DNA of 29,159 nucleotides from a virus. The notes under the pieces are model-generated. The model searched no databases, was not told the origin of the DNA, and worked only from the letters and a program-made list of their open reading frames with translations. Every line of letters starts with the position of its first letter. Within the stretch, counting starts at the first letter, position 1. The position numbers and the translations under genes are program-made. Positions 5,718 to 14,103 of the stretch are shown piece after piece. The stretch is from positions 1 to 29,159 of the IMG/VR virus record IMGVR_UViG_3300032202_000036; one strand, given 5' to 3'.

Positions 5718-6011
5718 ATGGCAAGAGATGGCACCAAAACTGGCGGGCGGAAGAAAGGAACAGCCAACAAGAAAACGCAAGACATCGCCAATAAAGCAGC
5801 AGCAGAAGGGATAACGCCGCTTGAGTATATGATTCAGATTTATCGTGATGAGAAGGCGGAACCCGCTAGGCGCGATGACATGGCTAAGGCAGCCGCGCCA
5901 TACATGCACCCACGGCTACAGTCCACAAAGATAGAAGGCCCCGAGGAAGACGGCAGCTTCAAGCATCAAGTAGAGGTCACTTTTGTCGAAGACAAAGGCG
6001 AGTTTTCCTGA
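5718..6011 (+). CDS. terS: Terminase small subunit (putative)
   Basis: A 97-residue protein opening with a basic, glycine-rich DNA-binding-like arm (GGRKKGTANKKTQDIA), then a helical core with TPLEYMIQIYRDE and RRDDMAKAAAPYMHPRLQS. This matches small-terminase-like proteins that precede large terminases in many phages; they recognise the packaging site and stimulate the motor. It lies directly upstream of, and overlaps by 29 nt, the large terminase. It is short for a full TerS (usually 140-180 residues), so a minimal or atypical version is likely. Confidence 0.72.
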   Translation: MARDGTKTGGRKKGTANKKTQDIANKAAAEGITPLEYMIQIYRDEKAEPARRDDMAKAAAPYMHPRLQSTKIEGPEEDGSFKHQVEVTFVEDKGEFS

Positions 6012-7254
6012 AAAACTCCGCTTCCTCTTTGAACCAGCACCATACAAAGTCGCATGGGGCGGGCGCGGATCTGCTAAAAGCTGGTCATTTGCCCGTGCTC
6101 TGTTAATCAAGGGTGCCAGTGCCCCGCTCAGATGGCTATGTGCGAGGGAAATACAGCAATCCATCAAGCAATCCGTTCATCAGCTCTTATGCGATCAAAT
6201 CAAGTTATTAGGGCTTGAGCGCTTCTATGATCCATTACATACCGAGATTCGGGGCAAGAACGGGACATTGTTTAGCTTTACCGGCCTATCCACTCACACC
6301 GTAGACTCGATTAAATCCTTCGAGGGTTACGATGGGGTATGGGTAGAGGAAGGCCAGACCGTCAAAAAGCGGTCATGGGATATCTTGGACCCGACGATAC
6401 GAAAGCCAGATAGCGAGATTTGGGTTACTTTTAACCCCGATCTGGACACGGACGAAACCTATGTCCGTTACATCATCAACACGCCACCCGGCACAAGAAT
6501 CGCTAAAGTCAACTACAGCGATAATCCCTGGTTTCCTGAAGTCCTGGAGAAAAAGCGCCAACATGCAAAGCGCACCATGCCCAGAGAGGACTATAACAAC
6601 ATCTGGGAAGGCATGTGTCGGACTTCAGTCCCTGGCGCGATCTATGCCAATGAAATCGCCAAGGCGCACGAGGAAAAGCGCATCTGTGATGTGCCGTATG
6701 ATCCCATGCTCAAAGTGCACTTGGTCTTTGACATGGGCTGGAATGATTCGATGTTTATCATCCTCGTTCAACGGCATATCTCCAAGCTCATGGTGATTGA
6801 AGCCATTGAGGACGATCATCAAACACTTGATTACTACTCGGCCCTGCTGAAAGAAAAGCGGCTGAATTGGGGTAAGATGTTCCTCCCTTTTGATGCCAGA
6901 CATAAAGACTATAAGCTCGGTAAGTCCGCGCAGGACATCATGACAACGCTAGGATGGGATGTGGAAATCGTGCCGGATATCGGTATGGAGCAAGGCATTC
7001 GAGTGGCGAGGATGGGATTCGGCCAGACGTACTTTGACAAGCACAAGGCGTCAAGACTTGTTGAGTGCCTGAAACGCTACAAGCGCAAGATCAACCAAAG
7101 CAATGACGAGCCCGGCACACCGGATCATGATGAGTTCAGTCATGGTGCTGATTGTTTCCGATATCTACAGATCAGTGCTAATGAAATGACAAATGACACC
7201 AGAAACAGGGAGTTCTTCAAAGACATTCAGTACGACAATAGAGGCATTATATGA
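5983..7254 (+). CDS. terL: Terminase large subunit (PBSX/Terminase_3-like)
   Basis: A 423-residue packaging motor. The ATPase domain has Walker A GGRGSAKS (26-33), Walker B GVWVEEG (118-124) with the catalytic Glu, and a coupling motif WVTFNPD (147-153). The C-terminal RNase H-like nuclease shows the acidic triad D250 (VFDMGW), D304 (LPFDA) and D390 (HGADCFRY). Length is normal for the family. The start is TTG at 5983 with an AGAGG SD at 5972-5976; no ATG lies early enough to keep the Walker A region intact. Its stop overlaps the next ATG. It translocates DNA into the prohead through the portal and cuts concatemers. Confidence 0.95.
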   Translation: MSKTKASFPEKLRFLFEPAPYKVAWGGRGSAKSWSFARALLIKGASAPLRWLCAREIQQSIKQSVHQLLCDQIKLLGLERFYDPLHTEIRGKNGTLFSFTGLSTHTVDSIKSFEGYDGVWVEEGQTVKKRSWDILDPTIRKPDSEIWVTFNPDLDTDETYVRYIINTPPGTRIAKVNYSDNPWFPEVLEKKRQHAKRTMPREDYNNIWEGMCRTSVPGAIYANEIAKAHEEKRICDVPYDPMLKVHLVFDMGWNDSMFIILVQRHISKLMVIEAIEDDHQTLDYYSALLKEKRLNWGKMFLPFDARHKDYKLGKSAQDIMTTLGWDVEIVPDIGMEQGIRVARMGFGQTYFDKHKASRLVECLKRYKRKINQSNDEPGTPDHDEFSHGADCFRYLQISANEMTNDTRNREFFKDIQYDNRGII

Positions 7255-7454
7255 GTGCAAAGATGCAGGCCCAGATTATCAGGCTTCAAGATAGATTGGC
7301 AGCGATAGAAGCCGAGAGCACAGGCGAAGACTATAAGCACGAGAACATGTATCAAGACGAGATAAAACAGATTTCCGAGCGGCTAAGCCAGATAGAGCAA
7401 AGGCTTGTTGTGTTGGAAACCAAACCCAAACGTGGACGCCCGCCTAAAAAATGA
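7251..7454 (+). CDS. Coiled-coil protein with AT-hook-like tail, 67 aa
   Basis: A 67-residue protein, mostly one heptad-patterned helix (QAQIIRLQDRLAAIEAE, then EIKQISERLSQIEQRLVVLE), ending in KPKRGRPPKK, an AT-hook-like basic motif that binds the minor groove in other proteins. It lies between terminase and portal with ATGA overlaps on both sides, so it is probably made in step with them. A packaging accessory role is plausible but unproven. Confidence 0.65.
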   Translation: MSAKMQAQIIRLQDRLAAIEAESTGEDYKHENMYQDEIKQISERLSQIEQRLVVLETKPKRGRPPKK

Positions 7455-9460
7455 AAACCGATAGGGAATTACTCTCCATCATTGCCAGACATGAACGGCA
7501 TGCGATAGGCGGGGATACCCAGGAATTCTCGCAAGACCGTACCGATGCCATGGATCGGTATTTCGGACGTCCTTATGGGAATGAGACCGACGGTCATTCT
7601 AAAGTTGTATCGAAGGATGTTTCGGACGCGGTTGACTGGATTCTGCCCTCCATTATTAGAATATTCTTATCAACAAATGACGCGGTGACATTTGATCCTG
7701 TCGGTCCAGAGGACGAAGAGCCGGCCGAGCAAGAATCCGATTACGTTAATCATGTCATCATGAAAGGTAATGACGGATTCCGCATTGTCCATGACTGGGT
7801 CAAAGACGGTCTGTTATTGCGTAATGGGTATGTGAAATGTTGGTGGGATGATGAGGACGAAATCACGCATGAGACGTATACTGGTCTGACTGAGGAAATG
7901 TTAACCTTGCTCGATCAAGAGCTAAAGTCAAGCGGTGACCAGGTAGAGATTGCAGAACAGCAAAGCACGAATATTGAGGGCATTCCCTTTTACGATGTAA
8001 AGTATCGTAGAACCCGTAAAAGCGGGAAGGTCATTATCGAACCAACCCCACCTGAAGAGGTGCTGGTCTCTAATCGCTGTCGGGGTAATCTACAGGAAGC
8101 CACTTTTGTGGCTCATATTACCCGAAAGACCCGCTCGGAACTGGTTGAGATGGGTCTCGATAAAGATTTTGTCAATATGTTGCCGACTTGGACCGAAGAG
8201 AGCACAGATGAAGAAAAGCTGGCCAGGGACACGGTTGACGATGAAGAAACTTACCAAGACAGTCCAGAACGCGCACTGGATGAGATTGAGTACAAAGAAT
8301 GTTTTATCAGGGTTGATGCGGATCAGGATGGTATTACAGAGTTAAGAAGGATTACGGTTACCGGAAACAAGATCCCGGAAGGCGATGAATACAATCAGGA
8401 GATTGACAAGATTCCGATGTATTACTGGACGCCCAATCGTTTACCGCATCGGCATGTCGGTCTGAGTGAATATGATGAGCTTAAGGACATTGCCGAGATC
8501 AAAACTGCGCTGATTCGTGGCACATTAGACAATACTTATCAACTCGCCAACTCGGAGTGGATGGTTAACGAGCGTGTTAATCTTTCTGACTTTCTAGTCT
8601 CACGTCCCAATGGCGTTAAGCGGGTTGAAGGGAAAGAGCCTATTGGGGATGCTGCCTCACCTGTTATCAAACCCCCGATAATCGGTCATGTTATTCCAGT
8701 GCTGGACTATGTTGACGGCATGAAGGAAAGGCGCACCGGCGTCAGCCAAAATGTCATGGGCCTTGATGCCGATACTCTGAAAAAGACCACGGAAGGCGCG
8801 GCCAGACAAGCCTTACAGCAAGCCAACCAAAAGATCGAAATGGTAGCCAGGCTCTTTGCTGAGACCGGATTCAAGGATCTTTCACTTGCTGTCCATGAAT
8901 TACTCATCAAACACCAAGCACCTATGCGCATTGTAAAACTGCGCAGTAAATGGATTCCCATTAATCCACAGGAATGGAAGAACCGCACGGATATGACGGT
9001 TAATGTAGGGTTAGGAACCGGGACACAGGACGAGATTCGCGCAAATCTGTTGTTAATGGCAGACTTTCAAGAACGTGCCGCACAAGCCGGTATTGTGTTA
9101 CCAAGGAACGTTTATAATCTTGCCAACAAAACGGCGGAGTCCTTGGGCTTTAAACAAGAAGGCTTGTTCTTCACGGATCCAGACTCGGAAGAATTCCAAG
9201 AATTCTTTGAAAGCCAGCAAAACACAGATGAGGAAGTCAACCCACTGGCTGAGGCGGAAGCTATCAAGGGCCAGGTCAAACAACAGTCTGATCTGATGAA
9301 ATCCCAGCTCGAAATGATGAAAATGCAATTCGAGCAGTACAAATTCGATAATGAACATGCCCTTAAAATAGCTCATGAAGAGATTGAAGCTTTAAAGGCG
9401 GCTCTCTCTGTAGACTTGGGCCAGCCGGGTGTTGGGACAGAAACTAAGGCGCTATCATGA
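7451..9460 (+). CDS. Portal protein (SU10/P22-like)
   Basis: A 669-residue protein in the portal position. The N-terminus (DAMDRYFGRPYGNE, SDAVDWILPSIIRIFLS) and the central helix region with the TGVSQNVMGLDADTL loop, followed by EGAARQALQQANQKIEMVARLFAETG, are typical of P22/SU10-type portals. Twelve copies form the ring at the capsid vertex through which DNA enters and leaves. The last 100 residues are a long coiled coil (LMKSQLEMMKMQFEQYKF), suggesting a barrel-like crown. It starts in an ATGA overlap with the upstream gene. Confidence 0.9.
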   Translation: MKTDRELLSIIARHERHAIGGDTQEFSQDRTDAMDRYFGRPYGNETDGHSKVVSKDVSDAVDWILPSIIRIFLSTNDAVTFDPVGPEDEEPAEQESDYVNHVIMKGNDGFRIVHDWVKDGLLLRNGYVKCWWDDEDEITHETYTGLTEEMLTLLDQELKSSGDQVEIAEQQSTNIEGIPFYDVKYRRTRKSGKVIIEPTPPEEVLVSNRCRGNLQEATFVAHITRKTRSELVEMGLDKDFVNMLPTWTEESTDEEKLARDTVDDEETYQDSPERALDEIEYKECFIRVDADQDGITELRRITVTGNKIPEGDEYNQEIDKIPMYYWTPNRLPHRHVGLSEYDELKDIAEIKTALIRGTLDNTYQLANSEWMVNERVNLSDFLVSRPNGVKRVEGKEPIGDAASPVIKPPIIGHVIPVLDYVDGMKERRTGVSQNVMGLDADTLKKTTEGAARQALQQANQKIEMVARLFAETGFKDLSLAVHELLIKHQAPMRIVKLRSKWIPINPQEWKNRTDMTVNVGLGTGTQDEIRANLLLMADFQERAAQAGIVLPRNVYNLANKTAESLGFKQEGLFFTDPDSEEFQEFFESQQNTDEEVNPLAEAEAIKGQVKQQSDLMKSQLEMMKMQFEQYKFDNEHALKIAHEEIEALKAALSVDLGQPGVGTETKALS

Positions 9461-9735
9461 GACAACAGCTTGAACAAGAACGCATTGACGGTGAAGCGGC
9501 CCGTCAATTGCTGAATAACCCCATTTTTAAACGGCTTTGGCAGGAAGCGGAACAGGACATTCTCGCACAGATGCAGGCCGTTGAAATGCGTGATACTGAC
9601 ATGCATACAAAATTGATCTTTGCTTTAAAGATCTTCCATCAAATGAAAAGACATGTTGAAAGAACATTAGAAACAGGAGAAATGGCAACATTGCAGTTAA
9701 ACGAGCCAAACAAGCACAAAGCATTTGGCAGATGA
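9457..9735 (+). CDS. Small helical protein between portal and scaffold, 92 aa
   Basis: A 92-residue, wholly helical-looking protein (DGEAARQLLNNPIFKRLWQE; KLIFALKIFHQMKRHVERTL). Such short genes often sit between portal and scaffold in podovirus genomes, and I do not know a tested function. The start overlaps the portal stop (ATGA). It could be a portal-associated or assembly factor. Confidence 0.6.
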   Translation: MRQQLEQERIDGEAARQLLNNPIFKRLWQEAEQDILAQMQAVEMRDTDMHTKLIFALKIFHQMKRHVERTLETGEMATLQLNEPNKHKAFGR

Positions 9736-9749
9736 TTAAAAGGTGATTT

Positions 9750-10808
9750 ATGCCCAAAGAAACACAGGCAGAACAAGCTAACCCACAACCGGGAGCGGAT
9801 CTGCACACCGCGGCAGACAGGATTGGTGATCTGTTTGTCAAAGAGACTGAAACGCCGGAAGCCGAACAGGCTAGCCCTGAGCAGGAAGTCTCTCAGAAAG
9901 TAGAGGAAACACAGCAGGAACCGCAAGAATCACAGGAAGCAGATAACGAGCCCCAAGAGGCCGAATCCGAAGAAGAGCAGGCACAATTCGAGTCTTTAGA
10001 CCAGTTTGCCCAGGCCCTTGATATGCCCTTTGACGACTTTATGGGCAACATTAAGGCTAAGGTAAAGATTTCTGGTGTAGAGCGTGATGTGACCCTGGCA
10101 GAACTTCGGGACGGCTATCAGATGGAGGCTGATTATCGTCGCAAAACCTCAGAACTTGCAGAACAGCGTAAAGCCTTTGAGGCTGAACGCGGTAAATTAA
10201 CCGAAGAGCTGACGCAACGCTACACGGAAGCCCAGCAATTAACAGGATTGTTAGAACAATCGTTAATGGCTGAATTCAATACTGTTGACTGGAACGGTTT
10301 AAGACAAAGCGATCCGGCAGAATTTGCTGCCAAGAAACAGGAATACAATGATCGTTATGCGCAGATTCAACAAATGCGCGTACATGCGGTTAATGAGATT
10401 CAGCAGCATGCCGAAGAACAGCAAAGGGAGCAAACAGAACAGTATAAGGAAACTCTTAAACAAGAGCAGGAAAAGCTGGTATCATTTATTCCTGAATTTG
10501 GGAATGAAGCCAAGCGCAAGGCACTTGTTGCGGACATGAATCGTTATATGACCGAACAGGGGTTTACTGATGCTGAGATAAATGGCATTTACGATCACAG
10601 GCAAATCCTCGTGATTCGTGATGCTATGGCCTATCGGGATTTGAAAACCAAACAACCCGAAGTCAAAAATAAGGTCATCAAAGCACCCAAGTTTCAAAAA
10701 CCGGGAAGCGGAGAGAAACCGAACCAGGATAAAGTCACTCAACAGTTACGTAACAGGCTTAAGAAATCAGGACGTGTGGAGGATGCGGCAGCTCTCATCA
10801 AGTTATGA
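9750..10808 (+). CDS. Scaffolding protein
   Basis: A 352-residue acidic protein whose first 85 residues are a Glu/Gln/Pro-rich disordered stretch. A small conserved-looking domain follows (KAKVKISGVERDVTLAELRD, about 107-130), then a long coiled coil (about 130-240), and a basic C-terminus (KNKVIKAPKFQK to NRLKKSGRVEDAAAL). Disordered acidic N-terminus, coiled coil and basic helical tail that contacts the coat are the hallmarks of phage scaffolds, and the gene lies immediately upstream of the major capsid gene. It would template prohead assembly and exit or be degraded before packaging. Confidence 0.82.
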   Translation: MPKETQAEQANPQPGADLHTAADRIGDLFVKETETPEAEQASPEQEVSQKVEETQQEPQESQEADNEPQEAESEEEQAQFESLDQFAQALDMPFDDFMGNIKAKVKISGVERDVTLAELRDGYQMEADYRRKTSELAEQRKAFEAERGKLTEELTQRYTEAQQLTGLLEQSLMAEFNTVDWNGLRQSDPAEFAAKKQEYNDRYAQIQQMRVHAVNEIQQHAEEQQREQTEQYKETLKQEQEKLVSFIPEFGNEAKRKALVADMNRYMTEQGFTDAEINGIYDHRQILVIRDAMAYRDLKTKQPEVKNKVIKAPKFQKPGSGEKPNQDKVTQQLRNRLKKSGRVEDAAALIKL

Positions 10809-10818
10809 GGGCTAGAAA

Positions 10819-11790
10819 ATGGCACTTCCAACCAATACGTTTTCATCGTATGACGCGATAGGAAATCGCGAAGACCTTGAGGACATTATTTACGATATCA
10901 GTCCGATGGATACCCCGTTTCTGTCAAATGCGGGACGGGTCAATGCCACGGCTGTTTTCCATGAATGGCAGACCGACGTACTCGATACGGCTGCGACTAA
11001 CCAAGCTTTAGAAGGTGACGACGCGACTGGTGGTTCGCTGGCAGCGACTACTCGTTATGGGAATTATTGTCAGATCAGTGATAAGGTCGTGGTGGTGTCC
11101 GGCACGCAAGATGCGGTGAATTCCGCCGGTCGTGATTCTGAGTTTAAGTATCAGATCGCCAAGGCCGGTAAAGCGCTAAAGCGTGACATGGAATTTGCGT
11201 TGACGCGCAACCAGGCCTCCGATAACGGATCGGAAGCCACGGCCCGTTCATTGGGTTCGGTCGAATCCTGGCTGTTTTCCTCAACGGGTAATGTGGTTGA
11301 CGGTACCGGTGGGACGACACCTGAATATTCCGCCGGTGTGTCGGCGCCTACAGACGCCTCAAGCACAAACTTGATCACCTTTACGGAGGCCCGCCTTAAA
11401 ACTATTATCCAGCAGTGCTGGACTGATGGCGGTGATCCGAAGGTGGTTATGGTCGGTCCGGTGAACAAGCAGAATGCTTCCGCGTTCAGTGGTATTTCTA
11501 CGTTGTATAAAGACACGCCTGGAAAACTTCAGGCCGTCATTATCGGTGCAGCGGATACCTATATTTCGGACTTTGGTGAGCATGCGATTGTGCCCAATCG
11601 GTTTTCCAGGGACAGGACTGCATTGGTTCTGGACATGGACTACTGGAAAGTAGCAAGCCTGCGGCCCATGCAGCAAAACCCATTGGCCAAGACCGGTGAC
11701 AGCGAGAAACGCCAGCTATTGGTTGAATTCACGCTGGTGGCCGCTAATCCTAATGCGTCCGGTAAGGTCGCGGATCTGACCACGTCATAA
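10819..11790 (+). CDS. Major capsid protein (SU10-type, DUF5309-like)
   Basis: A 323-residue protein with the features of the SU10-like HK97-fold coat family: N-terminal NREDLEDIIYDISPMDTPFLS, the A(T)VFHEWQTD segment, and near the C-terminus YISDFGEHAIVPNRFSRDRTALVLDMDYWKVASLRPMQ spread over about 250-290. The family forms the icosahedral shell of several podoviruses. Length is normal. It lies in the canonical position after scaffold and is followed at once by a strong SD and a hairpin. Confidence 0.92.
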   Translation: MALPTNTFSSYDAIGNREDLEDIIYDISPMDTPFLSNAGRVNATAVFHEWQTDVLDTAATNQALEGDDATGGSLAATTRYGNYCQISDKVVVVSGTQDAVNSAGRDSEFKYQIAKAGKALKRDMEFALTRNQASDNGSEATARSLGSVESWLFSSTGNVVDGTGGTTPEYSAGVSAPTDASSTNLITFTEARLKTIIQQCWTDGGDPKVVMVGPVNKQNASAFSGISTLYKDTPGKLQAVIIGAADTYISDFGEHAIVPNRFSRDRTALVLDMDYWKVASLRPMQQNPLAKTGDSEKRQLLVEFTLVAANPNASGKVADLTTS

Positions 11791-11822
11791 AGGAGAAGGG
11801 GGGCGCAAGCCCCCCTATCACC
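11790..11822 (+). promoter_or_regulatory. SD-hairpin-ATG element (T4 gene 38-like)
   Basis: A perfect SD, AAGGAG (11790-11795), is followed by a 7-bp GC hairpin (11798-11804 with 11809-11815) capped by a GCAA tetraloop, then ATG at 11823. The linear SD-to-ATG gap is 27 nt, too long for normal initiation; with the 18-nt hairpin folded the remaining spacing is 9 nt, which is optimal. No other in-frame start or SD is present. There is no U-tract, so it is not a standard terminator. Confidence 0.65.
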
Positions 11823-12431
11823 ATGCACAGACGGATCTTTACATGGTTAGGTCGTTTCATCGAAGGATTAGAAACGACTAATATTGAGTTTACGCGGCCC
11901 ATTTATGGCGATTATTTAACGTCCGGGCTGTCTTTACGTTTGGGGGCTTCTGCACCGGATTTGGCGGAGTTTAGGGATGGCTTATTTTTGCTTGGCTTTG
12001 ACGGAGCAGCGACCAGTGAACAGGCGTTCTTTTCCGTTCATATCTTGCATGATATCGCGCCCGATACAAATCCAACATTTCATGTACATTGGACACACAA
12101 TGTGGCGTCACCTTCTGGAAATGTCAAATGGTTCATTGATTATGCCGTGGCCAAGGGTTACGGAGCCGGCTCATTTCCTGCCCCAACGACATTAAATACC
12201 GTGCAGGCTGCCGGGGCGCAATACGAACATCACATTACCAATGATGATGACATGGTGGTGACTGAGGATCTTGAACCGGACACCTTATTAATTTGTCGTG
12301 TGTATCGTACTCCTGGTGATGCAGAGGACACCTTTGCCAATGATGCGTTTCTGGTGAATATCGATTGTCATTATCAGATAGGCCAGATCGGTACAGAAGA
12401 GCGCAACCGACCTTTTGCGAGATTTGAATGA
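11823..12431 (+). CDS. Putative capsid decoration/head structural protein
   Basis: A 202-residue protein, beta-rich by appearance, with a central FHVHWTHN motif followed by GNVKWFIDYAVAKGYG. I recall this H-x-H-W plus V-x-W-x-x-x-Y pattern from many uncharacterised phage proteins encoded just after the major capsid gene. The location favours a head decoration or vertex protein, but this is inference. No signal peptide is present. Translation appears to use the hairpin-bridged SD described separately. The stop overlaps the next start (ATGA). Confidence 0.65.
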   Translation: MHRRIFTWLGRFIEGLETTNIEFTRPIYGDYLTSGLSLRLGASAPDLAEFRDGLFLLGFDGAATSEQAFFSVHILHDIAPDTNPTFHVHWTHNVASPSGNVKWFIDYAVAKGYGAGSFPAPTTLNTVQAAGAQYEHHITNDDDMVVTEDLEPDTLLICRVYRTPGDAEDTFANDAFLVNIDCHYQIGQIGTEERNRPFARFE

Positions 12432-12757
12432 AGCGATTATTCGACTATGATCCTTTAACCGGAGTTACACAGTATTTTCATTATGATGAATTAACCGGTA
12501 ACTGGGGCATTGAATCCGTTCAGGATGTTGAACCCTTTTTGGAATTGAACAAAGCCTTACAGAATGATCCGGAATACTCCAGACAAGGGATTAAACAATC
12601 CTGGTGGCATGTGGCCAGAATCCCTATATTAGTTCAGGAAAAATGGCTACGAGAAGAGGGTATTGACATCTATAACAAGGACCATTGGCCGAAAGTCAAA
12701 CAGAAGCTGAATGATCCGGAATGGCGTTATTTACGCACAGCAACAGGCAAGATTTGA
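12428..12757 (+). CDS. Conserved-type neck/head-region protein, 109 aa
   Basis: A 109-residue protein beginning KRLFDYDPLTGVTQYFHYDE, with WWHVARIPILVQEKWLREEG in the middle and a C-terminus LNDPEWRYLRTATGKI. This pattern is familiar from short-tailed phages, where the gene sits between coat and adaptor genes, but I know no tested role. Head completion or neck assembly is the best guess. The sugar-modifying cassette begins inside its 3' end and separates it from the adaptor gene. Confidence 0.68.
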   Translation: MKRLFDYDPLTGVTQYFHYDELTGNWGIESVQDVEPFLELNKALQNDPEYSRQGIKQSWWHVARIPILVQEKWLREEGIDIYNKDHWPKVKQKLNDPEWRYLRTATGKI

Positions 12758-14103
12758 ACGCGATTCAGCGGCTCATTGATGCCGGAGAGTACCAGGAAGC
12801 CTTAAAAGTGCTGAATGAGGCGCTAGACAACAATCCGGATGATTTGACGGCCTTATTTCAGATTGGGGAAGTTCTGCTCAAGACAGACCGATTGGGACTG
12901 GCCACCAATATTTACCGTTATTTGACGACGAAAACCGAGCGCAGTGAGGTCTGGAACAATCTGGGGCGCTGTTATCAGAAGCGGGAAACCTCGAAAGAGG
13001 CTAGGAAATGCTTCGGAAAGGCACTTCAGGTTGCCCCAGAGTCTCCGTATGCCCGAATTAACCTGGCCGTGCTGGATGTCCAAGAGGGACACCCGGAAAC
13101 CGCCCAAAAACTCGCCTCAGAGGCCCTAAGTGTGTTACCGGACTCCCGACAGGCCCGGGATGTGCTGGCTATGGCCAAACTGCATTTACGGGACTGGAGC
13201 GGATTTGATGATTATCTCCATTCCGAAGGTCCGCCTTTTCGCCTATTACGTCAATATTGTATGCCGGGCGAGGCGGAATGGATGGGAGAGCCTGATAAAA
13301 CCGTTGTGATTTATCGGGAACAAGGATTGGGAGATGAGATTTTGTATGCCTCCTGTTTGGATGAAGCGATTCAAGTCTCAAAACAAGTTATTTTAGACGT
13401 GGATAAGCGATTAGTGGGACTGTTTCAGCGCTCTTTCCCAGCTAAGGTCTACGGTACGGGTCATTCTAAGGAAATCAGGTGGGCACGGCATTATCAGATT
13501 GATGCGTCGGCTCCCATTGGAAGGATTGCGGGGTTTTACAGACGGAAAAACAGCGATTTTACCGGCAAGCCTTATCTCAAGGCCTGCCCTCACAGGAAAA
13601 CAGCCTATCGCGCCATGCTGGATGCCTTAGGGCCAGGCCAGAAAATCGGTTTAGCCTGGACCGGTGGGAAACGCAGCGATTCCGTTACGCGTGCCGACAG
13701 CGATTACCGTTCTTTGCCGCCTGAACTGATCAAGCGGCTCATGAAATCGGAGAATCACTATATCAGCTTGGAATATCGACCAGGGCATAAAATAGAAGGT
13801 GTTCATGATTGGCCGTGGATCACGCAAAGCCAGGATTACGACGATACCGCGGCATTAGTCAGTGAGCTGGACTACGTTATTGCCGTACCCACAACAGTCG
13901 TGCATTTGGCCGGTGCATTAGGCACGCCGTGTTATTGTTTGACACCGGAATTTCCTAATTGGCGTTTCGGTTTAAAGGGCGACATGATTTGGCACAAGTC
14001 TGTGAAACTGTTTCGTAATCAGGGAAACTGGGTTAAGACTGTTAAACGATTGAGGCATTACCTTGAAACTCGATATTGTGATACCTGTCGGACCGGGACA
14101 TAA
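12721..14103 (+). CDS. TPR-fused GT9/GT41-like glycosyltransferase
   Basis: A 460-residue protein. Residues 12 to about 155 are tetratricopeptide repeats (AGEYQEALKVLNEALDNNPD; SEVWNNLGRCYQKRETSKEA; then SPYARINLAVLDVQEG). The rest is a GT-B-type glycosyltransferase: YREQGLGDEILYASCL (donor-site loop), IGLAWTGGKRSDSV, and VVHLAGALGTPCYCLTP followed by NWRFG, the heptosyltransferase/OGT-like signature. The usual acidic residue before the VHLAGA helix is replaced (AVPTTVVHL). The start is uncertain: ATG 12721 overlaps the upstream gene by 37 nt, while TTG 12754 would overlap its stop as TTGA. First gene of a four-gene sugar cassette; acceptor unknown. Confidence 0.82.
   Translation: MALFTHSNRQDLNAIQRLIDAGEYQEALKVLNEALDNNPDDLTALFQIGEVLLKTDRLGLATNIYRYLTTKTERSEVWNNLGRCYQKRETSKEARKCFGKALQVAPESPYARINLAVLDVQEGHPETAQKLASEALSVLPDSRQARDVLAMAKLHLRDWSGFDDYLHSEGPPFRLLRQYCMPGEAEWMGEPDKTVVIYREQGLGDEILYASCLDEAIQVSKQVILDVDKRLVGLFQRSFPAKVYGTGHSKEIRWARHYQIDASAPIGRIAGFYRRKNSDFTGKPYLKACPHRKTAYRAMLDALGPGQKIGLAWTGGKRSDSVTRADSDYRSLPPELIKRLMKSENHYISLEYRPGHKIEGVHDWPWITQSQDYDDTAALVSELDYVIAVPTTVVHLAGALGTPCYCLTPEFPNWRFGLKGDMIWHKSVKLFRNQGNWVKTVKRLRHYLETRYCDTCRTGT

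Noticed and set aside
8707-8988. Minus-strand ORF inside the portal gene
   Set aside because: It is antisense to a confident portal gene and has no SD or recognisable motif.
11798-11815. GC hairpin after the capsid gene as a terminator
   Set aside because: No U-tract follows and a well-placed gene starts 7 nt later. The SD-bridging reading explains more, although a role in mRNA stability is not excluded.
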